Shown: positions 8,274-16,074 of the stretch, piece by piece
Layout of the letters: every line of letters starts with the position of its first letter
Numbering within the stretch: the first letter of the stretch is position 1
NCBI GenBank assembly: GCA_022599775.1
Contig: JAHZLQ010000003.1
Location: 1 to 43,699 of the forward strand
Source of the DNA: Gammaproteobacteria bacterium
Lineage (GTDB): Bacteria; Pseudomonadota; Gammaproteobacteria; Nevskiales; Nevskiaceae
Length of the DNA stretch: 43,699 nt
Reading direction: 5' to 3'
Translations under genes and position numbers: made by a program
The notes under the pieces: model-generated
The model's input: only the letters and a program-made list of their open reading frames with translations
Databases searched by the model: none
What the model was told of the DNA's origin: nothing

Positions 8274-8411
8274 ATCACGCGCGGCGTGATGCCGGCCTAC
8301 CCTCGTCCGCTTGCGGGAGAGGGGGCGCTCGCGAATGCGAGCGGTGGGTGAGGGGAACGGCCATGCCGCAGGGGATTCATTCTGCGGGGTGCCGCTTGTG
8401 GCATGGCCGTT
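8274..8411. repeat. Block of nested palindromes (REP/MITE-like)
   Basis: Several hairpins are packed together. ATCACGC-GCG-GCGTGAT spans 8274-8290. An imperfect CCTC...GAGG hairpin around CCGCTTGCGG spans about 8300-8323 and resembles the CCCTCTCCCGCTTGCGGGAG repeats common in proteobacteria. CGCTCGC/GCGAGCG lies at about 8326-8343. A 12-bp perfect pair, AACGGCCATGCC (8356-8367) and GGCATGGCCGTT (8400-8411), encloses a further CCGCAG/CTGCGG stem (8366-8387). The block stands between operator B and the CoA-transferase start and would fold in the mRNA leader of that operon. It could be a small mobile repeat. Confidence 0.6.
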
Positions 8412-8468
8412 AGAGCAATAGACAACACAGTGCGGGCGGCGATCCAGACCGTCGCGAGGACGACAACC

Positions 8469-9152
8469 GTGATCGACAAATCAATAGCGACGCCGGAGAC
8501 CGCGGTGGCGGACATCTTCGACGGCGCCACCGTGATGATTGGTGGCTTCGGTACGGCCGGCATGCCGGACCAGTTGATCGATGCGCTGATCGTCCAGGGC
8601 GCTGGAAACCTGACCATCGTCAACAACAATGCCGGCAACGGTGAAACCGGTCTGGCCGCGCTGCTCAAGGCGCGGCGTGTACGCAAGATCATCTGCTCGT
8701 TCCCGCGGCAGGCCGACTCGCATCATTTCGACGCCCTGTATCGCGCTGGCGAGATCGAGCTGGAACTCGTGCCGCAAGGCAATCTGGCGGCCCGCATTCA
8801 TGCGGCCGGCGCCGGCCTCGGTGCGATCTTCACGCCGAGCGGCTACGGAACGCAGCTGGCCGAGGGCAAGGAGACCCGAAACATCGATGGCCGCGACTAC
8901 GTGCTCGAGTATCCGATCCGTGCCGACTTCGCGCTGATCAAGGCGCACCGGGGCGATCGCTGGGGCAACCTGGTGTACCGCAAGACGGCCCGAAACTTCG
9001 GCCCGATCATGGCCATGGCTGCCCGGTGCACGATCGCGCAGGTCGCCGAGATCGTGCCTTTGGGCGAACTCGATCCGGAAGCCGTCGTCACGCCCGGCAT
9101 CTTCGTCAAGCGGATCGTGGCCGCAGGTATTCCGCAACAGGAGGCCGCATGA
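8469..9152 (+). CDS. pcaI: 3-oxoacid CoA-transferase subunit A (PcaI/ScoA-like)
   Basis: This is the 227-residue alpha subunit of a family I CoA-transferase, which moves CoA from succinyl-CoA to a 3-oxo acid. The protein begins MIDKSIATPETAVADIFDGA and has GGFGTAGMP at 25-33, both typical of PcaI/ScoA. The start chosen is GTG at 8469, because the family N-terminus begins here and AGGA lies about 10 bases upstream; an in-frame ATG at 8403 would add 22 atypical residues. Its stop overlaps the start of subunit B (ATGA). Together with the next two genes it reproduces the pcaI-pcaJ-pcaF order of the beta-ketoadipate pathway, though the substrate here may be a different 3-oxo acid. Confidence 0.88.
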   Translation: MIDKSIATPETAVADIFDGATVMIGGFGTAGMPDQLIDALIVQGAGNLTIVNNNAGNGETGLAALLKARRVRKIICSFPRQADSHHFDALYRAGEIELELVPQGNLAARIHAAGAGLGAIFTPSGYGTQLAEGKETRNIDGRDYVLEYPIRADFALIKAHRGDRWGNLVYRKTARNFGPIMAMAARCTIAQVAEIVPLGELDPEAVVTPGIFVKRIVAAGIPQQEAA

Positions 9153-9817
9153 GCAGCGCGATGGTCAGGCTCAGTCGTGAACAGATGGCTGCGCGTGTGG
9201 CGCGCGATATTCCGGAAGGCGCGTACGTGAATTTGGGAATCGGCCTGCCGACCACGGTGGCCAACTTCCTGCCGGCCGACAAGGAAATTTTCCTGCAGAG
9301 CGAAAACGGCCTGCTTGGTATGGGCCCGGCGCCGGTCAAGGGCCTGGAAGATCCTGAGCTGATCAATGCCGGCAAGCAGCCCGTGACTCTGTTGACCGGC
9401 GGCTGTTATTTCCATCACGCGGATTCGTTCGCGATGATGCGCGGCGGCCATCTCGATATCTGCGTGCTGGGCGCGTTCCAGGTATCGGTACAGGGCGACA
9501 TCGCGAACTGGCACACCGGAACCCCCGGCGCCATACCGGCCGTCGGCGGTGCGATGGACCTGGCGATCGGCGCCAAGCAGGTGTTCGTGATGATGGAACT
9601 GCTGACCAGGAAAGGCGAGAGCAAGCTGGTCGAGCACTGCAGCTATCCGCTGACCGGCCTGCGCTGCGTTTCCCGGGTGTACACCGATCTCGCGGTCTTT
9701 GATATCGGCGCCGAAGGTGCCACGGTGCTCGAAATGGTCGAAGGATTGAGCCCCGAGGATCTGAGCCGGCTGGCGGGTGTGCCCCTGCGCTTCCAGTCCC
9801 AATCCGACGCGGCCTGA
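9149..9817 (+). CDS. pcaJ: 3-oxoacid CoA-transferase subunit B (PcaJ/ScoB-like)
   Basis: This 222-residue beta subunit carries the catalytic glutamate, seen as Glu52 in SENGLLG (51-57), which forms the glutamyl-CoA thioester in family I CoA-transferases. GLPTTVANF and GAMDLAIGAK are further family signatures. It starts at ATG 9149 with AGGAGG directly upstream (9139-9144) and a 4-bp overlap with subunit A, so the two are translationally coupled and should form one enzyme. It is followed after 18 bp by a PcaF-like thiolase. Confidence 0.9.
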   Translation: MSSAMVRLSREQMAARVARDIPEGAYVNLGIGLPTTVANFLPADKEIFLQSENGLLGMGPAPVKGLEDPELINAGKQPVTLLTGGCYFHHADSFAMMRGGHLDICVLGAFQVSVQGDIANWHTGTPGAIPAVGGAMDLAIGAKQVFVMMELLTRKGESKLVEHCSYPLTGLRCVSRVYTDLAVFDIGAEGATVLEMVEGLSPEDLSRLAGVPLRFQSQSDAA

Positions 9818-9835
9818 ATTCCACCGTTGACCGAC

Positions 9836-11044
9836 ATGAACCACGCCTTCATTTGTGATGCCGTTCGTACCCCGATCGGCCGATATGGCGGGATGCTCGC
9901 CAGCGTACGCGCGGACGATCTGGGTGCGCTGCCGATACGCGCGCTGATCACGCGCAACCGGCAACTGGATCCCGCTGCGATCGAAGAGGTGTACTACGGT
10001 TGCGCCAACCAGTCCGGTGAAGACAACCGCAATGTGGCGCGGATGAGCTCGTTGCTCGCGGGCTTGCCGCATTCGGTGCCGGGCGTCACCTTGAACCGGC
10101 TCTGCGCTTCGGGCATGGAGGCGGTCGGCGCCGCGGCTCGGGCCATCGTCAGCGGCGAGATGGACCTGGCGGTCGCCGGCGGTGTGGAGTCGATGAGCCG
10201 CGCGCCGTTCGTGATCGGCAAGGCGGACAGGCCGTTCGGACGCGGTCAGTTCATGGAGGACACGACCATGGGCTGGCGCTTCATCAATCCGCTTATGGAA
10301 GAACTCTACGGCGTCGAGACGATGCCGCGAACCGGCGAGAATGTCGCCAGCGCCTACGGCATTTCGCGTGCCGATCAGGATGCTTTCGCGTTACGCAGTC
10401 AGCAGCGTGCCGTCGCTGCGCAGCGCAGCGGATTCCATGCCGAAGAGATCGTGGTCGTCAGCGTCGCCGGCCGCAGGCGTGGCGAGCGCCTCGATATCGA
10501 CAAGGACGAACATCCGCGCGCGGACACCACGCTTGAAGGTCTCGCCGGCTTGAAGCCGCTGTTCCGCGGCGAATCGACAGTGACGGCCGGTAATGCGTCG
10601 GGCATCAACGACGGTGCCGCCGCCCTGATCGTCGCAAATGCGAGTGCGGTGGAACGGCACGGATTGACGCCGCGCGCGCGCATTCTGGGTATGGCAAGCG
10701 CTGGCGTGGAACCGCGCGTCATGGGTGTAGGGCCGGTGCCGGCCACGCGCAAACTGATGCAACGCCTCGGACTCACGATCGATCGTTTCGATGCGATCGA
10801 GCTCAACGAGGCCTTCGCCAGTCAGTCACTGGCGGTGCTGCGCGAGCTGGGCCTGCCGGACGACGCCGCACACGTGAACGCCAATGGCGGCGCCATCGCG
10901 CTCGGGCATCCCCTGGGCATGAGCGGCGCAAGGCTGGTGATGACCTTGGTTCACCAACTTGAGCGCGGCGGCGGCCGGTATGGTCTTGCCAGCTTGTGTG
11001 TCGGAGTGGGGCAGGGCCTTTCTATCGCCGTCGAGCGCCTGTAG
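9836..11044 (+). CDS. pcaF: 3-oxoadipyl-CoA-type thiolase (PcaF-like)
   Basis: This 402-residue thiolase has acyl-accepting Cys90 ([10 protein letters not shown]), His358 (GHPLG) and deprotonating Cys388 (SLCVGVGQG). The N-terminus [19 protein letters not shown] is a classic PcaF start, so ATG 9836 is preferred over the in-frame TTG at 9827. It would cleave 3-oxoadipyl-CoA or a related 3-oxoacyl-CoA to succinyl-CoA plus acetyl-CoA. Coming after the CoA-transferase pair it completes a terminal thiolytic module for a dicarboxylic intermediate left after ring opening. No strong ribosome binding site is visible; translation may depend on the upstream gene. Confidence 0.88.
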   Translation: MNHAFICDAVRTPIGRYGGMLASVRADDLGALPIRALITRNRQLDPAAIEEVYYGCANQSGEDNRNVARMSSLLAGLPHSVPGVTLNRLCASGMEAVGAAARAIVSGEMDLAVAGGVESMSRAPFVIGKADRPFGRGQFMEDTTMGWRFINPLMEELYGVETMPRTGENVASAYGISRADQDAFALRSQQRAVAAQRSGFHAEEIVVVSVAGRRRGERLDIDKDEHPRADTTLEGLAGLKPLFRGESTVTAGNASGINDGAAALIVANASAVERHGLTPRARILGMASAGVEPRVMGVGPVPATRKLMQRLGLTIDRFDAIELNEAFASQSLAVLRELGLPDDAAHVNANGGAIALGHPLGMSGARLVMTLVHQLERGGGRYGLASLCVGVGQGLSIAVERL

Positions 11045-11059
11045 CGGCGGCTGCCACGA

Positions 11060-11365
11060 ATGATTCTGGAAATGGTCGTCGTCCAGGTTCGAACCGGCAT
11101 GGGCGCCGACTACGAACGAGTGTTCAATGAAAGCGCACACCTGATCGCGGCATGCCAGGGTTATCTCGGGCACCGCCTGCTGCGCTGCATCGAGGTCCGG
11201 GACAAGTTCGTCGTACTGGTTCATTGGCAGAGACTCGACGACCATGTGGCCTTCAATCAGGCGCCACAGTACCAGCTATGGAAGTCGCGCATTCATCCGT
11301 TCTATGCGGCGCCGTCTGTGGTCGAGCATTTTCACACTGTCGCCGAGGGCGGTACATCGTCCTGA
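11060..11365 (+). CDS. Small ABM-domain protein (antibiotic biosynthesis monooxygenase fold)
   Basis: This 101-residue protein has the pattern of the dimeric alpha+beta barrel ABM family: MILEMVVVQVRTGMGADYERVF, then a long helix, then VVLVHWQRLDDHVAFNQAPQYQLWKSRIHPFY. ABM proteins act as cofactor-free monooxygenases on quinol-like compounds, as heme-degrading enzymes, or as small binding proteins. It lies 15 bp after the thiolase gene in the same direction and is probably the last gene of that operon. No residues allow choosing a specific reaction. Confidence 0.75.
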   Translation: MILEMVVVQVRTGMGADYERVFNESAHLIAACQGYLGHRLLRCIEVRDKFVVLVHWQRLDDHVAFNQAPQYQLWKSRIHPFYAAPSVVEHFHTVAEGGTSS

Positions 11366-11448
11366 ACAGAACGGTGCCGCGAGCCTGCGGCGGTTGCGTG
11401 TGCGAGTCGCGCGTCCGCAGCGGAATCGATGCCGGTGCTGGTCCCGCT

Positions 11449-12243
11449 TCAGGGGCGCGCGCCGTTCGCTTTCGGTGGTACGACATAGTTCAGCGCCAGT
11501 CGACCACCGTCTGCATAGATGGTCTGGCCGGTGATATAGCCCGAGTCCGGGCCAGCCAGAAAAGCGGCGATTCCGGCCATCTCCTCCGCTTCGGCGAAAC
11601 GCCCCATCGGTGTACGTGACAGCATGGTCTGGCGCATCGCCGGCGGCAGATCGACCATCATCGGCGACTCGGTCGGTCCCGGGCCGATTGCATTGACGCG
11701 TATGCCTTTGTCCGCCAAGGATAAGGCCATGGTCTTGGTCAGCATCGCCAGCCCGGCTTTGCTGACGCAATAGGCGAACGAGTCGGCAACCCCGAGCACC
11801 GCGCCCACTGAAGATATATGGATGATTACACCGCCACGTCCGGCTTCGATCATGCGCCGGGCGACGGCCTTTCCGAGCAGATAAGGTCCGACCAGATTGA
11901 CATCGAGCACATGTCGCAGCTCGCTCGCTTCGATCTGATGAAATGCGCCGGTTTGTCCGGAGATTCCGGCCGAGCACACCGCAATATCGACGGCGCCGGC
12001 GAGCTGCTCCGCAGTTTGGACCAGATGCTCCACCTGCCGTTCGTCGCTGGCATCGCAGGCAACGAACCAAGCCTGATGTCCGCTGTCGCGCAGCGACTGT
12101 GTGTGCGCTTCCCCGACATTGCTCTGAAGATCAGACAGCACCACCCTGGCGCCGTCGCGGGCATAGCGTCGGGCGATCGCGAGACCGATGCCACTGGCCG
12201 CACCGGTGATGACTGCCGTTCTGCCTTTCATGGCCGTCGTCAT
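11449..12243 (-). CDS. SDR-family oxidoreductase (FabG-like)
   Basis: This is a 264-residue SDR. It has TGAASGIG near residues 13-20, SAG in place of NNAG, catalytic Ser in ISSVGAVLG, and Y-C-V-S-K as the YxxxK pair. The C-terminus ends with TGQTIYADGG, the usual FabG-like pattern. The start is placed at ATG 12243 (MTTAMKGRTAVITG), 31 bp after the stop of the fused acyl-CoA dehydrogenase; ATG 12249 and ATG 12231 are alternatives, and none has a clear ribosome binding site. It is probably cotranscribed with the dehydrogenase fusion and could carry out the 3-hydroxyacyl-CoA or alcohol oxidation that follows it. It converges on the ABM-domain gene. Confidence 0.88.
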   Translation of the reverse strand: MTTAMKGRTAVITGAASGIGLAIARRYARDGARVVLSDLQSNVGEAHTQSLRDSGHQAWFVACDASDERQVEHLVQTAEQLAGAVDIAVCSAGISGQTGAFHQIEASELRHVLDVNLVGPYLLGKAVARRMIEAGRGGVIIHISSVGAVLGVADSFAYCVSKAGLAMLTKTMALSLADKGIRVNAIGPGPTESPMMVDLPPAMRQTMLSRTPMGRFAEAEEMAGIAAFLAGPDSGYITGQTIYADGGRLALNYVVPPKANGARP

Positions 12244-12274
12244 CGCCATCGTCGCCGTGGACAGGCTGACCGGC

Positions 12275-14497
12275 TCATCGCGACCGGGGTAGGCCGAGCG
12301 CCTGTTCGGCGATACGACTTCTGTGGATTTCGCTGGTGCCACCGTAGATCGTCATGCCGATTGACTGGCGGTATCCAAGCTCGACCTGGGCCAGCTCGCC
12401 CCGGTCGACGAACAGCGAATCCGGTGCCGCCAGATTCATCAGATCATCGGCGTCACGTTGGTAGAACTCGGTGCTGAACAGCTTCGACATGGGGCCGAAC
12501 GCGGCGCGGCCCGGGATCTTTTCGCTCATCGCCCAGATCGCCCGATGGCACAGGGATTCGGCAACGGCGGCATGCACCGCAACACGGGCCAGCCGTAACT
12601 GCGCATTCGTGTCGGCGATCACCGGCCTTCCGTCGCGCTGCGTTTGCTGCGCCCAACGTATCGCCTGGCGGACCATCTGCGAATAGTTGATCCGGTATTG
12701 ATCACCGCCGTGCTCCAGCTCCAGCGTCGCCGCCATCACCTCGATCCCGCCGTTGATCGCGCCGAGCCGATAGCGATCTGCAATACGCACGTCGGAGTAG
12801 TAGGTGATGTTGGTGCGCTCATCCTGCAAGGTATGCACTGCCTGGATTTCCACGCCCGGCGTGGACATGGGTACCAGGAACAGGCTGAGCCCCTTGTGCT
12901 TGGGCAAGTCGGTGTCGGTGCGTGCGAGCAGGAAGCAGTAGTCGGCCAGATTGGCTGCGGTGGTGAAGATCTTTTGCCCGTTGATCAACCAGTCGTCGCC
13001 GTCGCGCCGCGCGCGGGTCTGCGCACCGAATACGTCGGAACCCGCAGCGGGTTCGCTGAATCCCAGGCAGGCCAGCGCTTCTCCGGCAGCGAAGCGCGGC
13101 AGCGTCTCGCGTTTCAATTCGTCGCTGCCGAATTGCATGATGATCTGGGCCACCTGATTGGTGATCGGCGAGGTGATGCGTTCCCAGCCGAACTCCTCAT
13201 AGACCTCGGCCAGCGCCGCCATTTCGAATGCAGAGCGACCGTGGCCGCCGAATGATTCCGGCCAGTGCGGAAACAGCAGTCCGGCGGCGGCCAGCGCGCG
13301 ATTGAACTCGGGATGAAAGCCGGCGACAGAGTGGTGCGCGTGGGCTTTGAGTGCCGGGCTGAGATTGTTCCGAAAGAATGCGCGCGCCTGCTCGGCGAAG
13401 CGCTCGCCGCGTTCACCGCAGCCGAACTCGATGTCGTGCTCGCCGACATCCGGTAGGGCGAATTCGGTGCTTTCGCTGTTCCACAAGCGTGTGCCAACCT
13501 GCCGTAACTCCCGCTCCGGATCGCCATTGAGCAGCGCCCAGGCCTTGCCTCGGCGGTAGTAGAGCTGAACGTCGTGTTCGAGCGATACGCCATAGCCGCC
13601 GAAAGTATGCAGAGCGTGGCGGGTCGCAAGCGCCACGCTGCGTGCGGTCCACCAGTAGGCCATCGAGACTGCGGCGCCTGCATCGCCCCGCTCTTGCCCG
13701 ATCGCCCAGATCGCCCGCCACACCAATAACTGCGCGCCGTCGATGTCGGTCAGCGCATCGGCGAGCGGGTAGGCGATACCTTGATAGCTGCCGATCGGCT
13801 TGCCAAACTGCTGTCGCTGGCTCGCATACTCGGCGGCCATTTCCAGAGCCCGCCGGCCCAGGCCGGCCAGCGCGGCGGCGGTCAGCAGTTTCCACTCTTC
13901 GACTGCGGCGAGGAATGCCAGGCGAGCGGTCGCTCCACTGGCGACCAGCTGGCGTTTGCCTTGCGCTTCAGGGCCTGCCAATACGCCGTTGAACACCGCC
14001 GCGGCGCCGAGGTTGGGGGGCGGCGTTTGGCTGGCGCAGCCGCCGATCAACAGCACCTGATCGCCATCGAGCGCCAACATGCCGGCCGCAGCGGAACCGC
14101 CGGATACGGTGACGACCGTGCCACCGCTTATTGCTTGGGGAACCAGTACCAGGAGTTCCCCGGCTCTGAAGCGTGCCAGGCACTCGGCCGCCGCGGTGCC
14201 GGAAAGGCACGACAACAGGCTGCCGGCGGCGATGGCCTCGGCCAGCGGAACGGATGCCAGGTGGCGCCCGGCTTGTTCGGCGGCCAGCACCGCGTCCAAG
14301 AGGCTCGGCGCGCCATCCGCCCGTGCCGTGGTGACACGCATCTCGTGCACACCGATCTCGACCAGTGAGGTCCACAACTTCGGATCGAATCCGCGCGATT
14401 CGGCCAAGCGAATCCGATCCGGCGTGGATTCCGCTGCGAACAGTCGCGCCAGTGTGTCACGCAACAGGCGCTGATCTTCACCCAGGCCTAATTTCAT
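12275..14497 (-). CDS. Two-domain fused acyl-CoA dehydrogenase (FadE34-like architecture)
   Basis: This 740-residue protein carries two acyl-CoA dehydrogenase folds in one chain. The N-terminal half (about 1-340) has a degraded beta-domain with no TEPxAGSD motif, but it keeps the flavin-contact RQQFGKPIGSYQ (228-239) and FGGYGVSLEHD. The C-terminal half (about 355-740) has SEPAAGSD (481-488) and YGGTSEIHR (718-726) but no RQFG motif. The features needed for one active site are therefore shared between halves, as in the alpha2beta2 steroid-type dehydrogenases and the single-chain mycobacterial FadE34. The usual YEGT catalytic Glu is Gly here. The ATG overlaps the stop of a 14-codon leader ORF. 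The likely substrates are bulky or cyclic acyl-CoAs; this is inferred from architecture. Confidence 0.9.
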   Translation of the reverse strand: MKLGLGEDQRLLRDTLARLFAAESTPDRIRLAESRGFDPKLWTSLVEIGVHEMRVTTARADGAPSLLDAVLAAEQAGRHLASVPLAEAIAAGSLLSCLSGTAAAECLARFRAGELLVLVPQAISGGTVVTVSGGSAAAGMLALDGDQVLLIGGCASQTPPPNLGAAAVFNGVLAGPEAQGKRQLVASGATARLAFLAAVEEWKLLTAAALAGLGRRALEMAAEYASQRQQFGKPIGSYQGIAYPLADALTDIDGAQLLVWRAIWAIGQERGDAGAAVSMAYWWTARSVALATRHALHTFGGYGVSLEHDVQLYYRRGKAWALLNGDPERELRQVGTRLWNSESTEFALPDVGEHDIEFGCGERGERFAEQARAFFRNNLSPALKAHAHHSVAGFHPEFNRALAAAGLLFPHWPESFGGHGRSAFEMAALAEVYEEFGWERITSPITNQVAQIIMQFGSDELKRETLPRFAAGEALACLGFSEPAAGSDVFGAQTRARRDGDDWLINGQKIFTTAANLADYCFLLARTDTDLPKHKGLSLFLVPMSTPGVEIQAVHTLQDERTNITYYSDVRIADRYRLGAINGGIEVMAATLELEHGGDQYRINYSQMVRQAIRWAQQTQRDGRPVIADTNAQLRLARVAVHAAVAESLCHRAIWAMSEKIPGRAAFGPMSKLFSTEFYQRDADDLMNLAAPDSLFVDRGELAQVELGYRQSIGMTIYGGTSEIHRSRIAEQALGLPRSR

Positions 14498-14538
14498 GAA
14501 TGCAACACGTCGTGACGGTGGATGTGCTTGAACTGCAT
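14494..14538 (-). CDS. 14-codon leader ORF coupled to the fused acyl-CoA dehydrogenase
   Basis: On the minus strand an ATG at 14538 opens the peptide MQFKHIHRHDVLHS. It is preceded at 6-7 bases by AGGAGGAG, the best ribosome binding site in this region. Its TGA (14496-14494) overlaps the ATG of the dehydrogenase gene (14497-14495) as ATGA. The dehydrogenase start itself has no ribosome binding site, so its translation probably depends on termination of this leader. Four of the 14 residues are His. It may serve only as a coupling device, or it could be a regulatory leader peptide. Confidence 0.55.
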   Translation of the reverse strand: MQFKHIHRHDVLHS

Positions 14539-14616
14539 GGCTTCTCCTCCTGCAGGTGTTTTGACGGCGTTCCCAAGCTCGACGCAGCAGTTCCTGGTGC
14601 CTGCTTTCTTGTCGAT

Positions 14617-14635
14617 AACAGATGGTATATCAGTT
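14617..14635. promoter_or_regulatory. Degenerate operator, copy C1 (AACAGAT-N5-ATCAGTT)
   Basis: AACAGATGGTATATCAGTT lies inside a longer imperfect inverted repeat, ATAACAGAT-N5-ATCAGTTAT. It has the same 7-5-7 geometry as the cluster operator but matches it mainly in one half-site. It lies on the dehydrogenase side of the divergent gap and could serve that promoter. Confidence 0.4.
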
Positions 14636-14671
14636 ATTGAAACGGGCATAGGTATCGATAAAAAAATGCCT

Positions 14672-14684
14672 TGTTGGACCAACA
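14672..14684. promoter_or_regulatory. Perfect odd palindrome TGTTGG-A-CCAACA
   Basis: This is a 13-bp perfect inverted repeat in the same divergent gap as operators C1 and C2, 20 bp from C2. It is unrelated in sequence to the 19-bp operator and could bind another regulator. It is short, so chance is possible. Confidence 0.3.
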
Positions 14685-14703
14685 GTCCAAGAATCGTCTC
14701 AAA

Positions 14704-14722
14704 AACTGACTTATAGTTAGCT
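14704..14722. promoter_or_regulatory. TetR-type operator, copy C2 (AACTGAC-N5-GTTAGCT)
   Basis: AACTGACTTATAGTTAGCT differs from copy B at three positions. It lies 46 bp upstream of the TTG start of the MFS transporter and on the far side of the leader/dehydrogenase promoter region. Confidence 0.72.
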
Positions 14723-14767
14723 GAAATCGGGGCGGCGCAGCCCCAATCAGAATATGGAGCAGAGAGT

Positions 14768-15997
14768 TTGCAAAGCCCACGACGCGGTGCGTTTTTCCCT
14801 TCCTGGCTGGTCCTCTTGGGCATGCTGACGGCCATTGCGCCCTTGTCGATCGACATGTATCTGCCGGGCTTTCCGGCAATCGCGCTCAGTCTGGGCAGCG
14901 ATCTGCCCACCGTTCAGCTGACACTGGCGATGTTCCTGATCGGCATCTCGCTCGGACAGCTCATTTACGGTCCGATCAGCGATCGCTTCGGCCGCAAGCC
15001 GCCGCTCTATGCCGGCTTGTCGCTTTACATCTGCGCGACGATCGTCTGCGCAACCGCTCATCACGTAGAACTGCTGATCGCGGCCCGCTTCTTTCAGGCG
15101 CTCGGCGGGAGCGCCGGCCTGGTGGTCAGCCGCGCAGTGATTCGTGATCGCACCACCGTCGAGGAAGGTGCCAGAGCATTTTCGATGCTGCTGCTGGTCA
15201 TGGGCCTGGCACCGATCCTGGCGCCGCTGATTGGTGGTCTGCTGTTGAAGCTGGCCGGCTGGCGCTTGATCTTCTGGGCGCTGTTGGGGTTTGCGTTCCT
15301 GCTCGTCGTCGCGGTTCATCTCACGATGCCTGAAACCTTGCGTCGGGACCCGGCGTCACGGCTGAGCGCTCGTTCGACTGCACGAAACTATGGTTCGCTG
15401 CTGCAGGATCGGCGCTTCATCAGTTGCGCTTTGACCGGCGCCTTCAACTACGGTGGCATGTTTGCGTATATCGCCTGCTCTCCGTACGTGCTGATCGAAA
15501 TCTACGGCGTTCGCAGCGAGAATTTCGGCCTGCTGTTCGGTTTGAACGCCTTCGGCTTCATTGCGGCAGCGCAGGTGAATGCGCGGCTGGTGTCGCGAAT
15601 CGGTGCCGCCGGTCTGTTGCGACGTTCAATTGGCTTTCCGATGGCTGCGGCCGCCCTGGGTCTGGTGCCGATCCTGCTCGGCGTGCATTCACTGCCGCTG
15701 TTCATGCTGTCGTTGTTCAGCTTCGTGTCGACGCTGGGCTTCATCGGCCCGAATGCAATGGCGCTGGGCATGGCGGAGCAGGGGCACCGCGCTGGCGCGG
15801 CGTCGGCCCTGATCGGCACGCTGCAATTTCTGATCGGCACGATCGCCGGCATCATCGTCAGTGCCGTACATTCGGATACGGCACTGCCACTTACGGCGGT
15901 GATGGGCTTGTTCGGGCTCGGCGGATGGTTGACCTACCGGCTTGGCGTTGCACCGAGTCTGGCCCAGGACCCTCAGGCGGCACGGACGCCAGCCTGA
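14768..15997 (+). CDS. MFS transporter of the Bcr/CflA drug:H+ antiporter family
   Basis: This is a 409-residue inner-membrane protein with about 12 hydrophobic segments. APLSIDMYLPGFPAI in the first membrane helix and GPISDRFGRKPPL after the second (motif A) are hallmarks of the Bcr/CflA group, which exports drugs and small organics. The start is TTG at 14768, with GGAG 8 bases upstream (14756-14759); no suitable ATG precedes the first helix. Operator C2 lies just upstream, so it should respond to the same signal as the catabolic genes. It probably exports or imports a pathway compound; the direction for this family is usually export. Confidence 0.9.
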   Translation: MQSPRRGAFFPSWLVLLGMLTAIAPLSIDMYLPGFPAIALSLGSDLPTVQLTLAMFLIGISLGQLIYGPISDRFGRKPPLYAGLSLYICATIVCATAHHVELLIAARFFQALGGSAGLVVSRAVIRDRTTVEEGARAFSMLLLVMGLAPILAPLIGGLLLKLAGWRLIFWALLGFAFLLVVAVHLTMPETLRRDPASRLSARSTARNYGSLLQDRRFISCALTGAFNYGGMFAYIACSPYVLIEIYGVRSENFGLLFGLNAFGFIAAAQVNARLVSRIGAAGLLRRSIGFPMAAAALGLVPILLGVHSLPLFMLSLFSFVSTLGFIGPNAMALGMAEQGHRAGAASALIGTLQFLIGTIAGIIVSAVHSDTALPLTAVMGLFGLGGWLTYRLGVAPSLAQDPQAARTPA

Positions 15998-16031
15998 GGG
16001 GACATTTCGTACGTTGCGGGGTCCGAACCCC
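15970..16031 (+). terminator. Two hairpins after the MFS gene
   Basis: CCCTCAGGC (15970-15978) pairs with GCCTGAGGG (15992-16000) as a 9-bp stem spanning the stop codon. GGGGT-CCGA-ACCCC follows at 16018-16031. Neither is followed by a T-tract. They lie between the convergent MFS and acyl-CoA ligase genes and may slow or stop read-through. Confidence 0.35.
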
Positions 16032-16074
16032 TCGGATACCCGCCGGTATGCGGCGCTTATCCGGTTGAGGCGAT

